A stretch of 64,000 nt of DNA, from assembly GCA_015272395.1 (NCBI GenBank), contig JACYLQ010000027.1, positions 1 to 64,000 on the forward strand, given 5' to 3'. The notes under the pieces were generated by a model. That model was given only the letters and a program-made list of their open reading frames with translations, was not told the origin of the DNA and searched no databases. Every line of letters begins with the position of its first letter. The stretch's first letter is position 1. Positions 38,493 to 46,571 of this stretch are shown here, in pieces. Made by a program: the position numbers and the translations under genes. The stretch is from Calothrix sp. C42_A2020_038. Lineage in GTDB: Bacteria > Cyanobacteriota > Cyanobacteriia > Cyanobacteriales > Nostocaceae.

Positions 38493-39536
38493 ATGAAATT
38501 CAGCGAAATTCTTGAAAAGCTCGGTGATAGTGCAGCTACAAACAGTTTAGCCTCGCATCAAGACCATAACCCTGAAATCTCTGGTGTTGCTTCGATACAT
38601 GAAGCAGTAAGTGGCAGCATCAGCTATATTGAAGGCACCAAATTTGCAAATTTGGTTAGTAAAACTGATGCTAGTGCCTTGATTTTGCCACAGGACGAAA
38701 CACTGCAAGCACAAGCTTCTGAGCGTGGGATAGTTTGGATTGCAACGCGCGAGCCGAAATTAATCTTTGCCCATACGGTTAAATTATTCTATCAAGCTTG
38801 GCGCCCTCAAGCCTCAATACATCAAAGTGCAGTTATTGACCCCACCGCAAAAATCGGCAGTAATGTTCATATTGGCGCCCATGTGGTAATTCAGCAAAAT
38901 GTAGAAATTGGTGACGAAGTTTGTATTCATCCTAATGTCGTTATTTATCCTGATGTCAAAATTGGTAATCGCACTGTACTACATGCAAACTGTACAATCC
39001 ACGAACGTTCTCAAATTGGTGCTGAATGTGTAATTCATAGTGGTGCAGTTATAGGTGCCGAAGGATTTGGGTTTGTACCAACCGCAACAGGATGGTTCAA
39101 ATTGGAACAATCTGGTCGTACCGTTTTAGAAGATAATGTTGAAGTTGGTTGTAACTCAGCAATTGACCGCCCTGCTGTCGGTGAGACTCGTATTGGTCGC
39201 AGTACCATAATTGACAACTTAGTTCAAATTGGTCACGGTTGTAAAATTGGCTCAGGCTGTGCATTGGCAGGTCAAGCTGGTCTTGCAGGAGGTGTAAAAA
39301 TTGGCAACCGCGTCATTTTAGCAGGGCAAACAGGAATTGCGAACGAAGTTGTAATTGGTGACGGCGCCGTTGCAGCAGCAAAAGCTGGAATTCACGGTGA
39401 TGTTCCACCCGGAGAAACAGTTTGCGGTAGCCCTGCGATGCCATACAAACAATTTTTGAAGGTATCAGCAATTTTAAAGCGGCTACCCGATATGTACCAA
39501 ACGCTGAAACAATTGCAACAGGGAAATAGAAACTAG
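38493..39536 (+). CDS. lpxD: UDP-3-O-acylglucosamine N-acyltransferase
   Basis: Adds the N-linked acyl chain in lipid A synthesis. A 347-residue trimeric left-handed beta-helix enzyme: an N-terminal uridine-binding domain (about 1-105), hexapeptide repeats (about 106-300; IGSNVHIGAHVVI, IGAECVIHSGAVIGAEGFGF) and a C-terminal helical tail. The catalytic histidine is in LVQIGHGCKIGSG (His248). It stands alone here rather than in the lpxC-fabZ-lpxA cluster seen in many cyanobacteria. Confidence 0.93.
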   Translation: MKFSEILEKLGDSAATNSLASHQDHNPEISGVASIHEAVSGSISYIEGTKFANLVSKTDASALILPQDETLQAQASERGIVWIATREPKLIFAHTVKLFYQAWRPQASIHQSAVIDPTAKIGSNVHIGAHVVIQQNVEIGDEVCIHPNVVIYPDVKIGNRTVLHANCTIHERSQIGAECVIHSGAVIGAEGFGFVPTATGWFKLEQSGRTVLEDNVEVGCNSAIDRPAVGETRIGRSTIIDNLVQIGHGCKIGSGCALAGQAGLAGGVKIGNRVILAGQTGIANEVVIGDGAVAAAKAGIHGDVPPGETVCGSPAMPYKQFLKVSAILKRLPDMYQTLKQLQQGNRN

Positions 39537-39562
39537 TCCCCAACCCCTAGCCCCTTAGCTCT

Positions 39563-41209
39563 ATGATGCTACCTGTCCAACCAAAACAAACAGTTTGTAC
39601 CTACACTCGTGATGGAGTTCGTCTTGACGCTGATATTTACCGTCCCGATGCTGAAGGGGATTTTCCTGTGCTGTTGATGCGTCAACCTTATGGTCGTGCG
39701 ATTGCATCAACAGTTGTTTACGCGCATCCAAGTTGGTATGCTGCACACGGGTACATTGTAGTAATTCAAGATGTAAGGGGACGGGGTACTTCTGAGGGTG
39801 AGTTTAGATTGTTTGCCCACGAAATTAATGACGGAGAAGATTCTGTCAACTGGGCAGCAAAGTTACCAGGTAGCAATGGCAACGTAGGAATGTATGGTTT
39901 TTCCTACCAAGGCATGACACAATTGTATGCGGCTGTGGCAAAACTTCCTGCTCTCAAGACTATTTGTCCGGCAATGATTGGCTATGATTTATACCATGAC
40001 TGGGCATATGAAGGCGGTGCCTTTTGTTTACAAACTAATTTAGCTTGGGCTATTCAATTAGCAGGTGAAACCGCACGTTTACAACATTCAGAACGCGCTT
40101 ATCAAGCATTAGTAGCAGCCGGACGTAACTTACCTTTACATGATGCAATTCCAAATTATCCTGAAGTTTTAAAATTTTACGCTACAGATTCTTATTATCA
40201 CGACTGGATAAAACGTCCTGTATCAGATAGCTACTGGCAAGAACTTTCACCTAAAACTTACCTGCATGATGTCGATTTACCAATGTTTCATATTGGTGGG
40301 TGGTTTGATACTTATTTACGTGGTACGTTAAACCTATATAAAGATATTGTGACCCGCAGTCAATATCGTCAACAGTTACTAGTTGGTCCTTGGGCACATT
40401 TACCTTGGGGACGAAAAGTCGGCGCCCTTGACTTTGGTGTAAATGCCATTAGTCCAGTAGATAAAATGCAGGTAGCTTGGTTTGATCAATATCTCAAGGG
40501 TAGAGACACAGGTTTATTAGATTTGCCTTCAGTTTGGTTATTTGAAATGGGGAGTAATATCTGGCAAAGTTACTCCAGTTTTCCACAACCTAAACATGTA
40601 TCATACTTTTTGTCAAGTACCGGACTTGCTAGTATTCAAGAAGATGATGGGACTCTAATCCAAAACCCGGAATCGAAAATCCAAAATGATACTATTGTAC
40701 ATGACCCTTGGCGCCCCGTACCTTCATTAGGAGGTCATGCCGGAATGCCAGCAGGTATGTTTGATAGATCGCATATTGATAATCGCGCAGATGTTTTAAC
40801 TTATACAAGTGAAATTTTGTTAGAAGATTTACATGTCGTTGGTGAGACTGTAGTTGAAATTTTTTGCGTTGCTGATAAACCCAGCTTCGATTTGTGTGCA
40901 GTACTTTCTGAAGTTTATCCCGATGGGCGGATTTATAATATTACGCAAGGTTATTTAAACTGTTTGGATGGTATGACTTTTAAACAGAGGCAAATCAACT
41001 TACAGTCAACTTGCGCGCGGATATCTCAAGGTAATGCGTTGCGATTAAGTATAAGCGCAGCTTGTTTTCCAGCTTATGCAATGAATAATGGAACATGTGA
41101 AGAAATCAGCAAACAGCGCTTAATAAATGCTGAAATCATTACTTTAACAGTAAATAGTGGTGGTAATTCAGCGTCACAAATCATTTTACCTGTTCACAGC
41201 CCAAGCTAA
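39563..41209 (+). CDS. CocE/NonD-family alpha/beta-hydrolase
   Basis: A 548-residue hydrolase of the X-Pro dipeptidyl peptidase/cocaine esterase class. Order: an alpha/beta-hydrolase core (about 10-330) with the nucleophile elbow GMYGFSYQGMTQL (serine in GFSYQG) and the oxyanion-side RQPYGR; a helical cap (about 140-240); and a C-terminal jelly-roll domain (about 340-548). A likely catalytic aspartate and histidine lie in FHIGGWFDTYLRG and LLVGPWAHLPWG. No signal peptide. Substrate unknown, either an ester/amide or a Xaa-Pro peptide. It follows lpxD by 26 bases, which may mean cotranscription without a shared job. Confidence 0.85.
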   Translation: MMLPVQPKQTVCTYTRDGVRLDADIYRPDAEGDFPVLLMRQPYGRAIASTVVYAHPSWYAAHGYIVVIQDVRGRGTSEGEFRLFAHEINDGEDSVNWAAKLPGSNGNVGMYGFSYQGMTQLYAAVAKLPALKTICPAMIGYDLYHDWAYEGGAFCLQTNLAWAIQLAGETARLQHSERAYQALVAAGRNLPLHDAIPNYPEVLKFYATDSYYHDWIKRPVSDSYWQELSPKTYLHDVDLPMFHIGGWFDTYLRGTLNLYKDIVTRSQYRQQLLVGPWAHLPWGRKVGALDFGVNAISPVDKMQVAWFDQYLKGRDTGLLDLPSVWLFEMGSNIWQSYSSFPQPKHVSYFLSSTGLASIQEDDGTLIQNPESKIQNDTIVHDPWRPVPSLGGHAGMPAGMFDRSHIDNRADVLTYTSEILLEDLHVVGETVVEIFCVADKPSFDLCAVLSEVYPDGRIYNITQGYLNCLDGMTFKQRQINLQSTCARISQGNALRLSISAACFPAYAMNNGTCEEISKQRLINAEIITLTVNSGGNSASQIILPVHSPS

Positions 41210-41448
41210 AAATCTTTCGGTATAATACAAAGCTAACTGATTGCTGACTCGATTGAAAACAACATCAAAACCGTTTTATGTCTAAGGAATTTCGAGCAAA
41301 ATCAAAGAAAATTATATCTGAATTAAAATTAGCTGGATTAAAATCCTTATACTGATTAACCTATAAACTTTGGTATATATATAAAGACAAGGGTGTGCCC
41401 AAACAAGTTAGATAATTACGTTGTATACATTACTAATTAAATATACCA

Positions 41449-42498
41449 ATGTCTGTTCAGATATATCATCTGATTGCTTTTTTAGTAGCTGCAGTAGTCG
41501 TTCTCTGGACTACACCTGATGTTAGAAATATCGGTATTAAAAGCGGAAGGCTGGATAAACCTGGGGAACGTAAAGTTCATCAACGTCCAATGGTACGCTT
41601 AGGAGGTGTGAGCATCTTCGCAGGTGCCATGATGTCGTTAATTCTTGTGTGGTGGTTAGGTGGATTTGAAAACTTGCCTCCTGCAAAACAATGGGAAGTT
41701 TTGGGTGTTGTATTAGGAGGAATAGGCTTTTTTTCAATTGGCTTCGCAGACGATTTATTAAATTTGTCTCCATTTATACGTTTAATATTACAAATAGTTG
41801 TAGCAGCAGGAGTGTGGAAGTCTGGCGTCAGCATAGATTTTGTAACGATTCCTACGATTGGTATAGTTCAGCTTGGCTGGCTAAGTTTACCGATTACGAT
41901 AATTTGGCTAACAGGAATGGTAAATGCCATTAATTGGATTGATGGTTTAGACGGATTAGCTGCAGGAGTATCGGGAATTGCAGCGGTTGTACTACTTGTC
42001 GTATCACTATTTATGAAGCAACCTGCTGCTGCATTGATTGCTGCTGCACTTGCCGGAGCTTCACTAGGATTTCTACGATATAATTTCAACCCTGCTCAAA
42101 TTTTTATGGGTGACGGTGGTTCATATTTCATGGGTTTTACCCTTGCTGCCGTTAGTATTATTGGTTTAGTAAAAATTCCTGCTGTGACTGCGGTATTACT
42201 ACCGTATGTAATTTTAGCGGTACCAATTTTTGATATGTCCGCTGTAATTCTGGCGCGTTTGCGTCAAGGTAAATCACCATTTAGTGCCGATAAACGCCAT
42301 TTGCACCACCGTCTACTAAAGGCTGGACTGTCACATCGTTGGGCTGTTTTATTTATTTACTCACTAACATTATGGGCTGGTAGCTTGGCAGTGGCAATTG
42401 TAGGGATTCCAAGCGGTGCAGTATTTGCTTGTGTTGCGACATCTTTACTTGTTTACACTTCTTGGAAAGTGTGGAGACGGTCGAAAGTTAGGAGTTAG
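41449..42498 (+). CDS. MraY/WecA-type polyprenyl-phosphate sugar-1-phosphate transferase
   Basis: An integral membrane enzyme of 349 residues with about ten helices. It transfers a sugar-1-phosphate (usually GlcNAc-1-P) from its UDP form to a lipid phosphate, starting polysaccharide or teichoic-type polymers. Seen: GRLDKPGERKVHQRPMVRLG on the first cytoplasmic loop, FADDLLNLSP (the DD pair that binds Mg), NAINWIDGLDGLAAG, FMGDGGSYFMGF, and HRLLKAGLSHRWA near the end. The HLHHRLL pattern fits WecA/TagO rather than the MraY of peptidoglycan synthesis. Confidence 0.87.
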   Translation: MSVQIYHLIAFLVAAVVVLWTTPDVRNIGIKSGRLDKPGERKVHQRPMVRLGGVSIFAGAMMSLILVWWLGGFENLPPAKQWEVLGVVLGGIGFFSIGFADDLLNLSPFIRLILQIVVAAGVWKSGVSIDFVTIPTIGIVQLGWLSLPITIIWLTGMVNAINWIDGLDGLAAGVSGIAAVVLLVVSLFMKQPAAALIAAALAGASLGFLRYNFNPAQIFMGDGGSYFMGFTLAAVSIIGLVKIPAVTAVLLPYVILAVPIFDMSAVILARLRQGKSPFSADKRHLHHRLLKAGLSHRWAVLFIYSLTLWAGSLAVAIVGIPSGAVFACVATSLLVYTSWKVWRRSKVRS

Positions 42499-42919
42499 GA
42501 GTTGTAGAGACGCGACATCCAAGGGAGCATTCCAATTTTGCAAAAATACTATTTGTTATTCTGAGCGGAGTGAAGAATCTCAAAACCTACGAGATGCTTT
42601 ACTCCCCTACATGCCCCTATTTGTAAGGGAAGAATTATATAATCAAGTAAGGAATCCTTACAATGTCTGGAAAAGGCTAGGAAGCTTATCATGCTCGCCA
42701 AGTTAACTTCTAAGAATCAACTAACGTTGCCTAAAAGCTTGCCCAATTATCACTGCTGAAGATTTTCTAAATGTTATTGATGCTCAGTCACCCTAATTTT
42801 CCGGTGACGACATCGTTAATTAGACTTTTCAAACATCCTCTTACACATAGTTGGAAATTAGAAGTTAGAAGTTAGAGTAATTAATAGTAATATGTGATAA
42901 CTCATAACTTTTATTCCAA
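42499..42919. other. repeat-rich gap with toxin-antitoxin remnant
   Basis: About 420 bases: heptamers (AGTTAGG) and half of the TGTAGAGACGCGA palindrome at the left; the common palindromic repeat TTCTGAGCGGAGTGAAGAAT at about 42560; an AbrB/PIN remnant (separate entry); and more heptamers (TTAGAAG) just before cinA. No intact gene. Confidence 0.5.
42691..42796 (+). pseudogene. remnant of an AbrB-type antitoxin / PIN toxin pair
   Basis: ATG at 42691 opens MLAKLTSKNQLTLPKS, the exact style of AbrB/MazE-like antitoxins of cyanobacterial toxin-antitoxin loci, then meets a stop. From 42743 another frame reads PIITAEDFLNVIDAQSP and stops at 42794-42796, the style of a PIN toxin C-terminus. A deletion seems to have removed most of the antitoxin and nearly all of the toxin. 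The match is from memory, and the pieces are short. Confidence 0.5.
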
Positions 42920-44179
42920 ATGAGTGCAGAAATTATTTGTGTTGGTACCGAGCTACTATTAGGTGATATCCTTAATAGCAATGCTCAATTCCTTGCTCAA
43001 GAGTTGGCTAAATTAGGTATTCCTCACTATTATCAAACTGTTGTTGGTGATAATACTGAGCGGCTAATTAATGTAATTGAAATTGCAAGTTCTCGGTCGC
43101 AAATTTTAATATTCACAGGTGGTTTAGGTCCAACACCTGATGATTTAACATGCGAGACAATCGCAAATTACTTCGGCGCCCCCTTAGTTGAGCGTGCTGA
43201 CATTATTGAAGATATTGTTCAAAAATACGCAGTCCGTAACCGGGTAATGGCACCCAGTAACCGTAAGCAAGCTTTAATTCCTCAAGGTGCCGATGTTTTA
43301 CCAAATCCAACAGGAACGGCGCCCGGTATTATTTGGCAGCCAAAACCAGATTTAATCATTTTAACATTTCCAGGCGTTCCGTATGAAATGCAGCGGATGT
43401 GGCAAGAAACTGCTGTACCTTATCTTAGGGGTCAAGGTTGGGGTCAAGAAATAATTTACAGTCGGATGTTAAAGTTCTGGGGGATTGCAGAATCAGCTTT
43501 AGCCGAAAAAGTTAGTGCTTATCTCAACTTACCGAATCCGACTGTTGCCCCATATGCAAGCAAAGGGGAAGTCAAATTAAGAGTTTCAGCTAAAGCTAAA
43601 TCAAGTGCTGATGCCGAAAAGTTAATTGCCCCTATTGAAAAGCAAATCAAAGATATCGCTGGACTTAATTATTACGGCGCCGATGATGATACTCTTGCTT
43701 CTGTAGTTGGTAAATTACTTAGAACCAAAAACCAAACCGTTTCGGTTGCAGAGTCATGTACGGGTGGGTTGTTGGGACAAATGCTCACAGAAATATCAGG
43801 AAGTTCTGATTATTTTTGGGGTGGCGTAATATCTTACGATAATACGGTAAAAGTTAACTTGCTTCTGGTAAACCCCGAAGATTTAGGAAGATATGGTGCA
43901 GTCAGCGCAATTGTTGCAGAGCAAATGGCTATTGGTGTAAGAAACCGTTTAGGAACAACTTGGGGAATTAGTATAACAGGTATTGCTGGGCCAACAGGAG
44001 CAACTGAGACAAAACCAGTCGGATTAGTTTATATCGGACTAGCTGGACCAGATGGGGTTCATACTATTGAAAATCAATTTGGCGCCACCCGTGGGCGCAG
44101 CTTGATACGACATGTCAGTGCCTGTACTGCATTAGACTTATTGCGTCGCAAATTAATACATCCCACTCCAGGTGTGTGA
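42920..44179 (+). CDS. cinA: CinA family protein (competence/damage-inducible protein, NMN amidohydrolase type)
   Basis: A 419-residue two-domain protein. Residues about 1-170 are a MoCF-type domain (IICVGTELLLGDILNSN, FTGGLGPTPDDLT). Residues about 255-415 are the CinA C-terminal domain (SVAESCTGGLLGQMLTEISG, GISITGIAGPTGATETKPVG) that deamidates nicotinamide mononucleotide in NAD salvage. In naturally competent bacteria CinA is also linked to transformation. Cytoplasmic; single gene. Confidence 0.92.
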   Translation: MSAEIICVGTELLLGDILNSNAQFLAQELAKLGIPHYYQTVVGDNTERLINVIEIASSRSQILIFTGGLGPTPDDLTCETIANYFGAPLVERADIIEDIVQKYAVRNRVMAPSNRKQALIPQGADVLPNPTGTAPGIIWQPKPDLIILTFPGVPYEMQRMWQETAVPYLRGQGWGQEIIYSRMLKFWGIAESALAEKVSAYLNLPNPTVAPYASKGEVKLRVSAKAKSSADAEKLIAPIEKQIKDIAGLNYYGADDDTLASVVGKLLRTKNQTVSVAESCTGGLLGQMLTEISGSSDYFWGGVISYDNTVKVNLLLVNPEDLGRYGAVSAIVAEQMAIGVRNRLGTTWGISITGIAGPTGATETKPVGLVYIGLAGPDGVHTIENQFGATRGRSLIRHVSACTALDLLRRKLIHPTPGV

Positions 44180-44294
44180 CCCCTGCCTGACTAAGGGAAG
44201 AGCGGTAATTCTCAATTGCTGTATTCCAGGTGCCGAAATTAAACTTAATATCAGGCTAAAATTATAAGTTGAAAATGGTATCGCCCGTTTCAAT

Positions 44295-44684
44295 ATGAAT
44301 CGCCTCATGCTTCCCCCTACCCAAAACGAAAGTACAATTACAATTTGCATTACAGATGTCCTTGGAGATAAATTCTGTGTAGTGTGTGAGGACGGAAAGC
44401 GGGTTTACGAAAATGTAGCCACTGCTTTAAAGACAGGTAAAAAGGTTCACCTCTCTTTTCGGGGTGGTGAAGATATTACCTCAGCTTTTTTGGCAGAAGC
44501 TTTTAGCCGCTTGTACGCAAATTTCTCTGAAGAACAAATCGAAACTAATCTGAGTTTTACCGACATCGACCCTGATGACGCAGCAGATATTAAATGTGTC
44601 ATTCAAGATGTAAAAGACTACCTGAATAATCCGCAGCAATTTAAAAATGCGATTATTGAAGCTATGGGCGAAGATGCGATATGA
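44295..44684 (+). CDS. STAS-like domain protein (DUF4325)
   Basis: A 129-residue protein: DKFCVVCEDGKRVYENVATA, then KKVHLSFRGGEDITSAFLAE and AFSRLYANFSEEQI, fitting the DUF4325 STAS-like fold (a strand, helix, strand sandwich that binds partners rather than acts as an enzyme). The last codons overlap the next gene by ATGA (44681-44684), so the two are translationally coupled. DUF4325 proteins are often found beside ATPases or nuclease-like genes; here the partner is a PIN protein. Function unproven. Confidence 0.7.
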   Translation: MNRLMLPPTQNESTITICITDVLGDKFCVVCEDGKRVYENVATALKTGKKVHLSFRGGEDITSAFLAEAFSRLYANFSEEQIETNLSFTDIDPDDAADIKCVIQDVKDYLNNPQQFKNAIIEAMGEDAI

Positions 44685-45226
44685 CCAAACAAGTGTACCC
44701 CATTGATACATATCATTTTAGTTCCCATGATGGGGTACTGTTTGACGCGAATATATGGATGTATATATATGGTCCTCCTAGTCATATATCTTCGCAGTAT
44801 AGATATGCTTACACTTCCGCATTACGCCGAATTCGCGGCGCCAAATGTCGAATTGTGCTTGATGCATTAGTTCTATCTGAATTTATAAATGCTTATGCAA
44901 GATTTTTTTATAATAAGCTGCCATCTGAATTGAAACCTGGTGATTTTAAGTTGTTCCGTAACAGTTCTAGTTTTAAACCTGTTGCAGAACAAATTGCTCG
45001 ACGCGCACGAAAAATTCTTGATAAATCAGAACCTGCTAAAAACCAATTTGCATCAGCAGAAATAATTTCAATATTAAGTGAATATGCAGGTGGAGAAGCT
45101 GATTTTAATGACCAGGTATTAGCTGAACTATGCCGAGTCAATAATCTCAAGCTAGTCACTCATGATGCTGATTTTAGCGGTACAAATTTAACAATCTTGA
45201 CCGCAAACCCCAAATTATTAACTTGA
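44681..45226 (+). CDS. PIN domain protein (putative ribonuclease)
   Basis: A 181-residue PIN-fold protein. Acidic active-site candidates are Asp22 (LFDANIWMY), Glu67 (LSEFINAYA), Asp141/Asp144 (EADFNDQVLAEL) and Asp162/Asp164 (THDADF), the usual order for a Mg-dependent RNase. It starts on the ATGA overlap with the STAS-like gene, a layout common in toxin-antitoxin pairs, although neither gene matches a classical antitoxin. No VapB-like gene is present. A family A miniature repeat follows its stop. Confidence 0.75.
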   Translation: MTKQVYPIDTYHFSSHDGVLFDANIWMYIYGPPSHISSQYRYAYTSALRRIRGAKCRIVLDALVLSEFINAYARFFYNKLPSELKPGDFKLFRNSSSFKPVAEQIARRARKILDKSEPAKNQFASAEIISILSEYAGGEADFNDQVLAELCRVNNLKLVTHDADFSGTNLTILTANPKLLT

Positions 45227-45234
45227 GAAACTAA

Positions 45235-45334
45235 TAGTTCGTGTCATCAGTTTATGTGGTTCATTATTGCCTGAGCAATGGAATAGGCAATAATGCCTGT
45301 TCTACAACACCACAAAATCAATGACAAAGAATAC
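45235..45334. repeat. miniature inverted-repeat element, family A copy 3
   Basis: GTTCGTGTCATCAGTTTATG on the left and its inverted counterpart (TTTGTCATTGATTTTGTGG on the other strand) on the right. Inside, ATTATTGCCT and AGGCAATAAT form a perfect 10-bp inverted pair. It fills the space between two convergent stops and could serve as their terminator. Confidence 0.6.
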
Positions 45335-46209
45335 TAATATGGTGGATACGCAAAGTCGTCTTCATCTGCATAGATATAGGAAGAACTAGCAACTCCTGCC
45401 ATTGACATTTTGCTATTACTTTCTGCACGTATTTGTTCTTTTCCAAACTCTTTATACTCTTCAAATGTTCTACTAATAATTTCCGATTCGGGTGAGTCGG
45501 AAGCAATTAGAAACTGTGTTAAATTCGAGACTGTAGGATGTTTATAATCTACTGTTGAAGAAACTAAAACCGTCTTTGGTTGAATTCCTCGTTCTTCACA
45601 ATCAATGATTGGACAGAAGATGCCGTGAGCATGAAATAAAGCACCTTTAGGAGTGAAAGGTTGTTTGCGATAACTCGCATATGCTCGCTCAAGTTCTACC
45701 ACAAACCCACCTGAAGGTCTTCCTTGTTTATATTCACAATAAGTTTTGCTAAAACTTGCCCCAGCAGCTCCATGAAGTGTTAATTGTAATGGTGTTTCGT
45801 GCAAAAACTTTTTATTTTCACCAACTAAAAAAACAAGATAGCGGGTAAAAGTCTTAAATTTTAGTTTGTCTGCTAAAAATGCATCGTAATTATCACGAAG
45901 TGTACCAAGCTTATTTCCCGTCTCCCTATCTTTAACTGATAACGGTCCACGACGGACTATAACTATTTTTGGAGTTGTGGTTAGATACACCGTTTCGACC
46001 CCAGAACTGAACTCATGTTCAAGTTGCCGCCAGTTGTCATCAGGTTTAAAGCCAACAGTTTGGGCATTATCAAGTTTTACCGCTAAACCATAGGCTTGCA
46101 TACCATCGGTACCATAGCATGGATTTATCATTTGGCACCAAGGAATGACCTGAGACGGTGGTGCGTTGAACTTCTCGTCTTCAAAGTCGAATTTTGCTGA
46201 AGCTTTCAT
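45334..46209 (-). CDS. DUF5895 domain-containing protein
   Basis: A 291-residue soluble protein starting MKASAKFDFEDEKFNAPPSQ, with VIPWCQMINPCYGTDGMQAYG and HGAAGASFSKTYCEYKQGR, which I recognise as the cyanobacterial DUF5895 type. Its role is unknown; copies on plasmids and next to DNA-handling genes have been noted, but I would not infer function. No signal peptide. It faces the STAS-like/PIN pair, separated by the family A repeat. Confidence 0.65.
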   Translation of the reverse strand: MKASAKFDFEDEKFNAPPSQVIPWCQMINPCYGTDGMQAYGLAVKLDNAQTVGFKPDDNWRQLEHEFSSGVETVYLTTTPKIVIVRRGPLSVKDRETGNKLGTLRDNYDAFLADKLKFKTFTRYLVFLVGENKKFLHETPLQLTLHGAAGASFSKTYCEYKQGRPSGGFVVELERAYASYRKQPFTPKGALFHAHGIFCPIIDCEERGIQPKTVLVSSTVDYKHPTVSNLTQFLIASDSPESEIISRTFEEYKEFGKEQIRAESNSKMSMAGVASSSYIYADEDDFAYPPY

Positions 46210-46571
46210 TGTTAAGAACGTTTGTCGGTAGAATTTTAGATTTTGATTATTTTATAGGCGGTGAGCCTTTCACTCAATTTGAGGCGCCTGTGCAGGATGA
46301 TAACCTTTTTATCATTTATATCGAGTTTTCCGGTCGATAGTTAAGTAGTTTTAACATCCGAAACTCTTAGTATCAAATATCACCTATTTAAATGTAGTTT
46401 TATATAGTCTTATCGTACTATAAAAAAGAAAAATATAATCTTGTATTAGATAATATAACTTTGGATTATTTTGGATTAAAGATTAAATATTTATATTTTA
46501 TATATGGTGAGCTAGAATTACCAACTCACCACTAGATATATTATTACGGCATTAAGCCCAAGCAATAGCAA
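46210..46571. other. very AT-rich gap
   Basis: 362 bases, among the most AT-rich in the window, between two minus-strand genes. It should carry the promoter of the DUF5895 gene. No open frame, RNA or repeat recognised. Confidence 0.4.

Noticed and set aside
42416-42706. 96-codon frame after the WecA-type gene
   Set aside because: Reads through the end of that gene and then the palindromic repeat TTCTGAGCGGAGTGAAGAAT, which produces false peptides such as CYSERSEESQ.
44681-45226. PIN protein as a plain VapC toxin with VapB partner
   Set aside because: The preceding gene is STAS-like (DUF4325), not an AbrB, RHH or Phd-type antitoxin, so the standard VapBC label is not supported.
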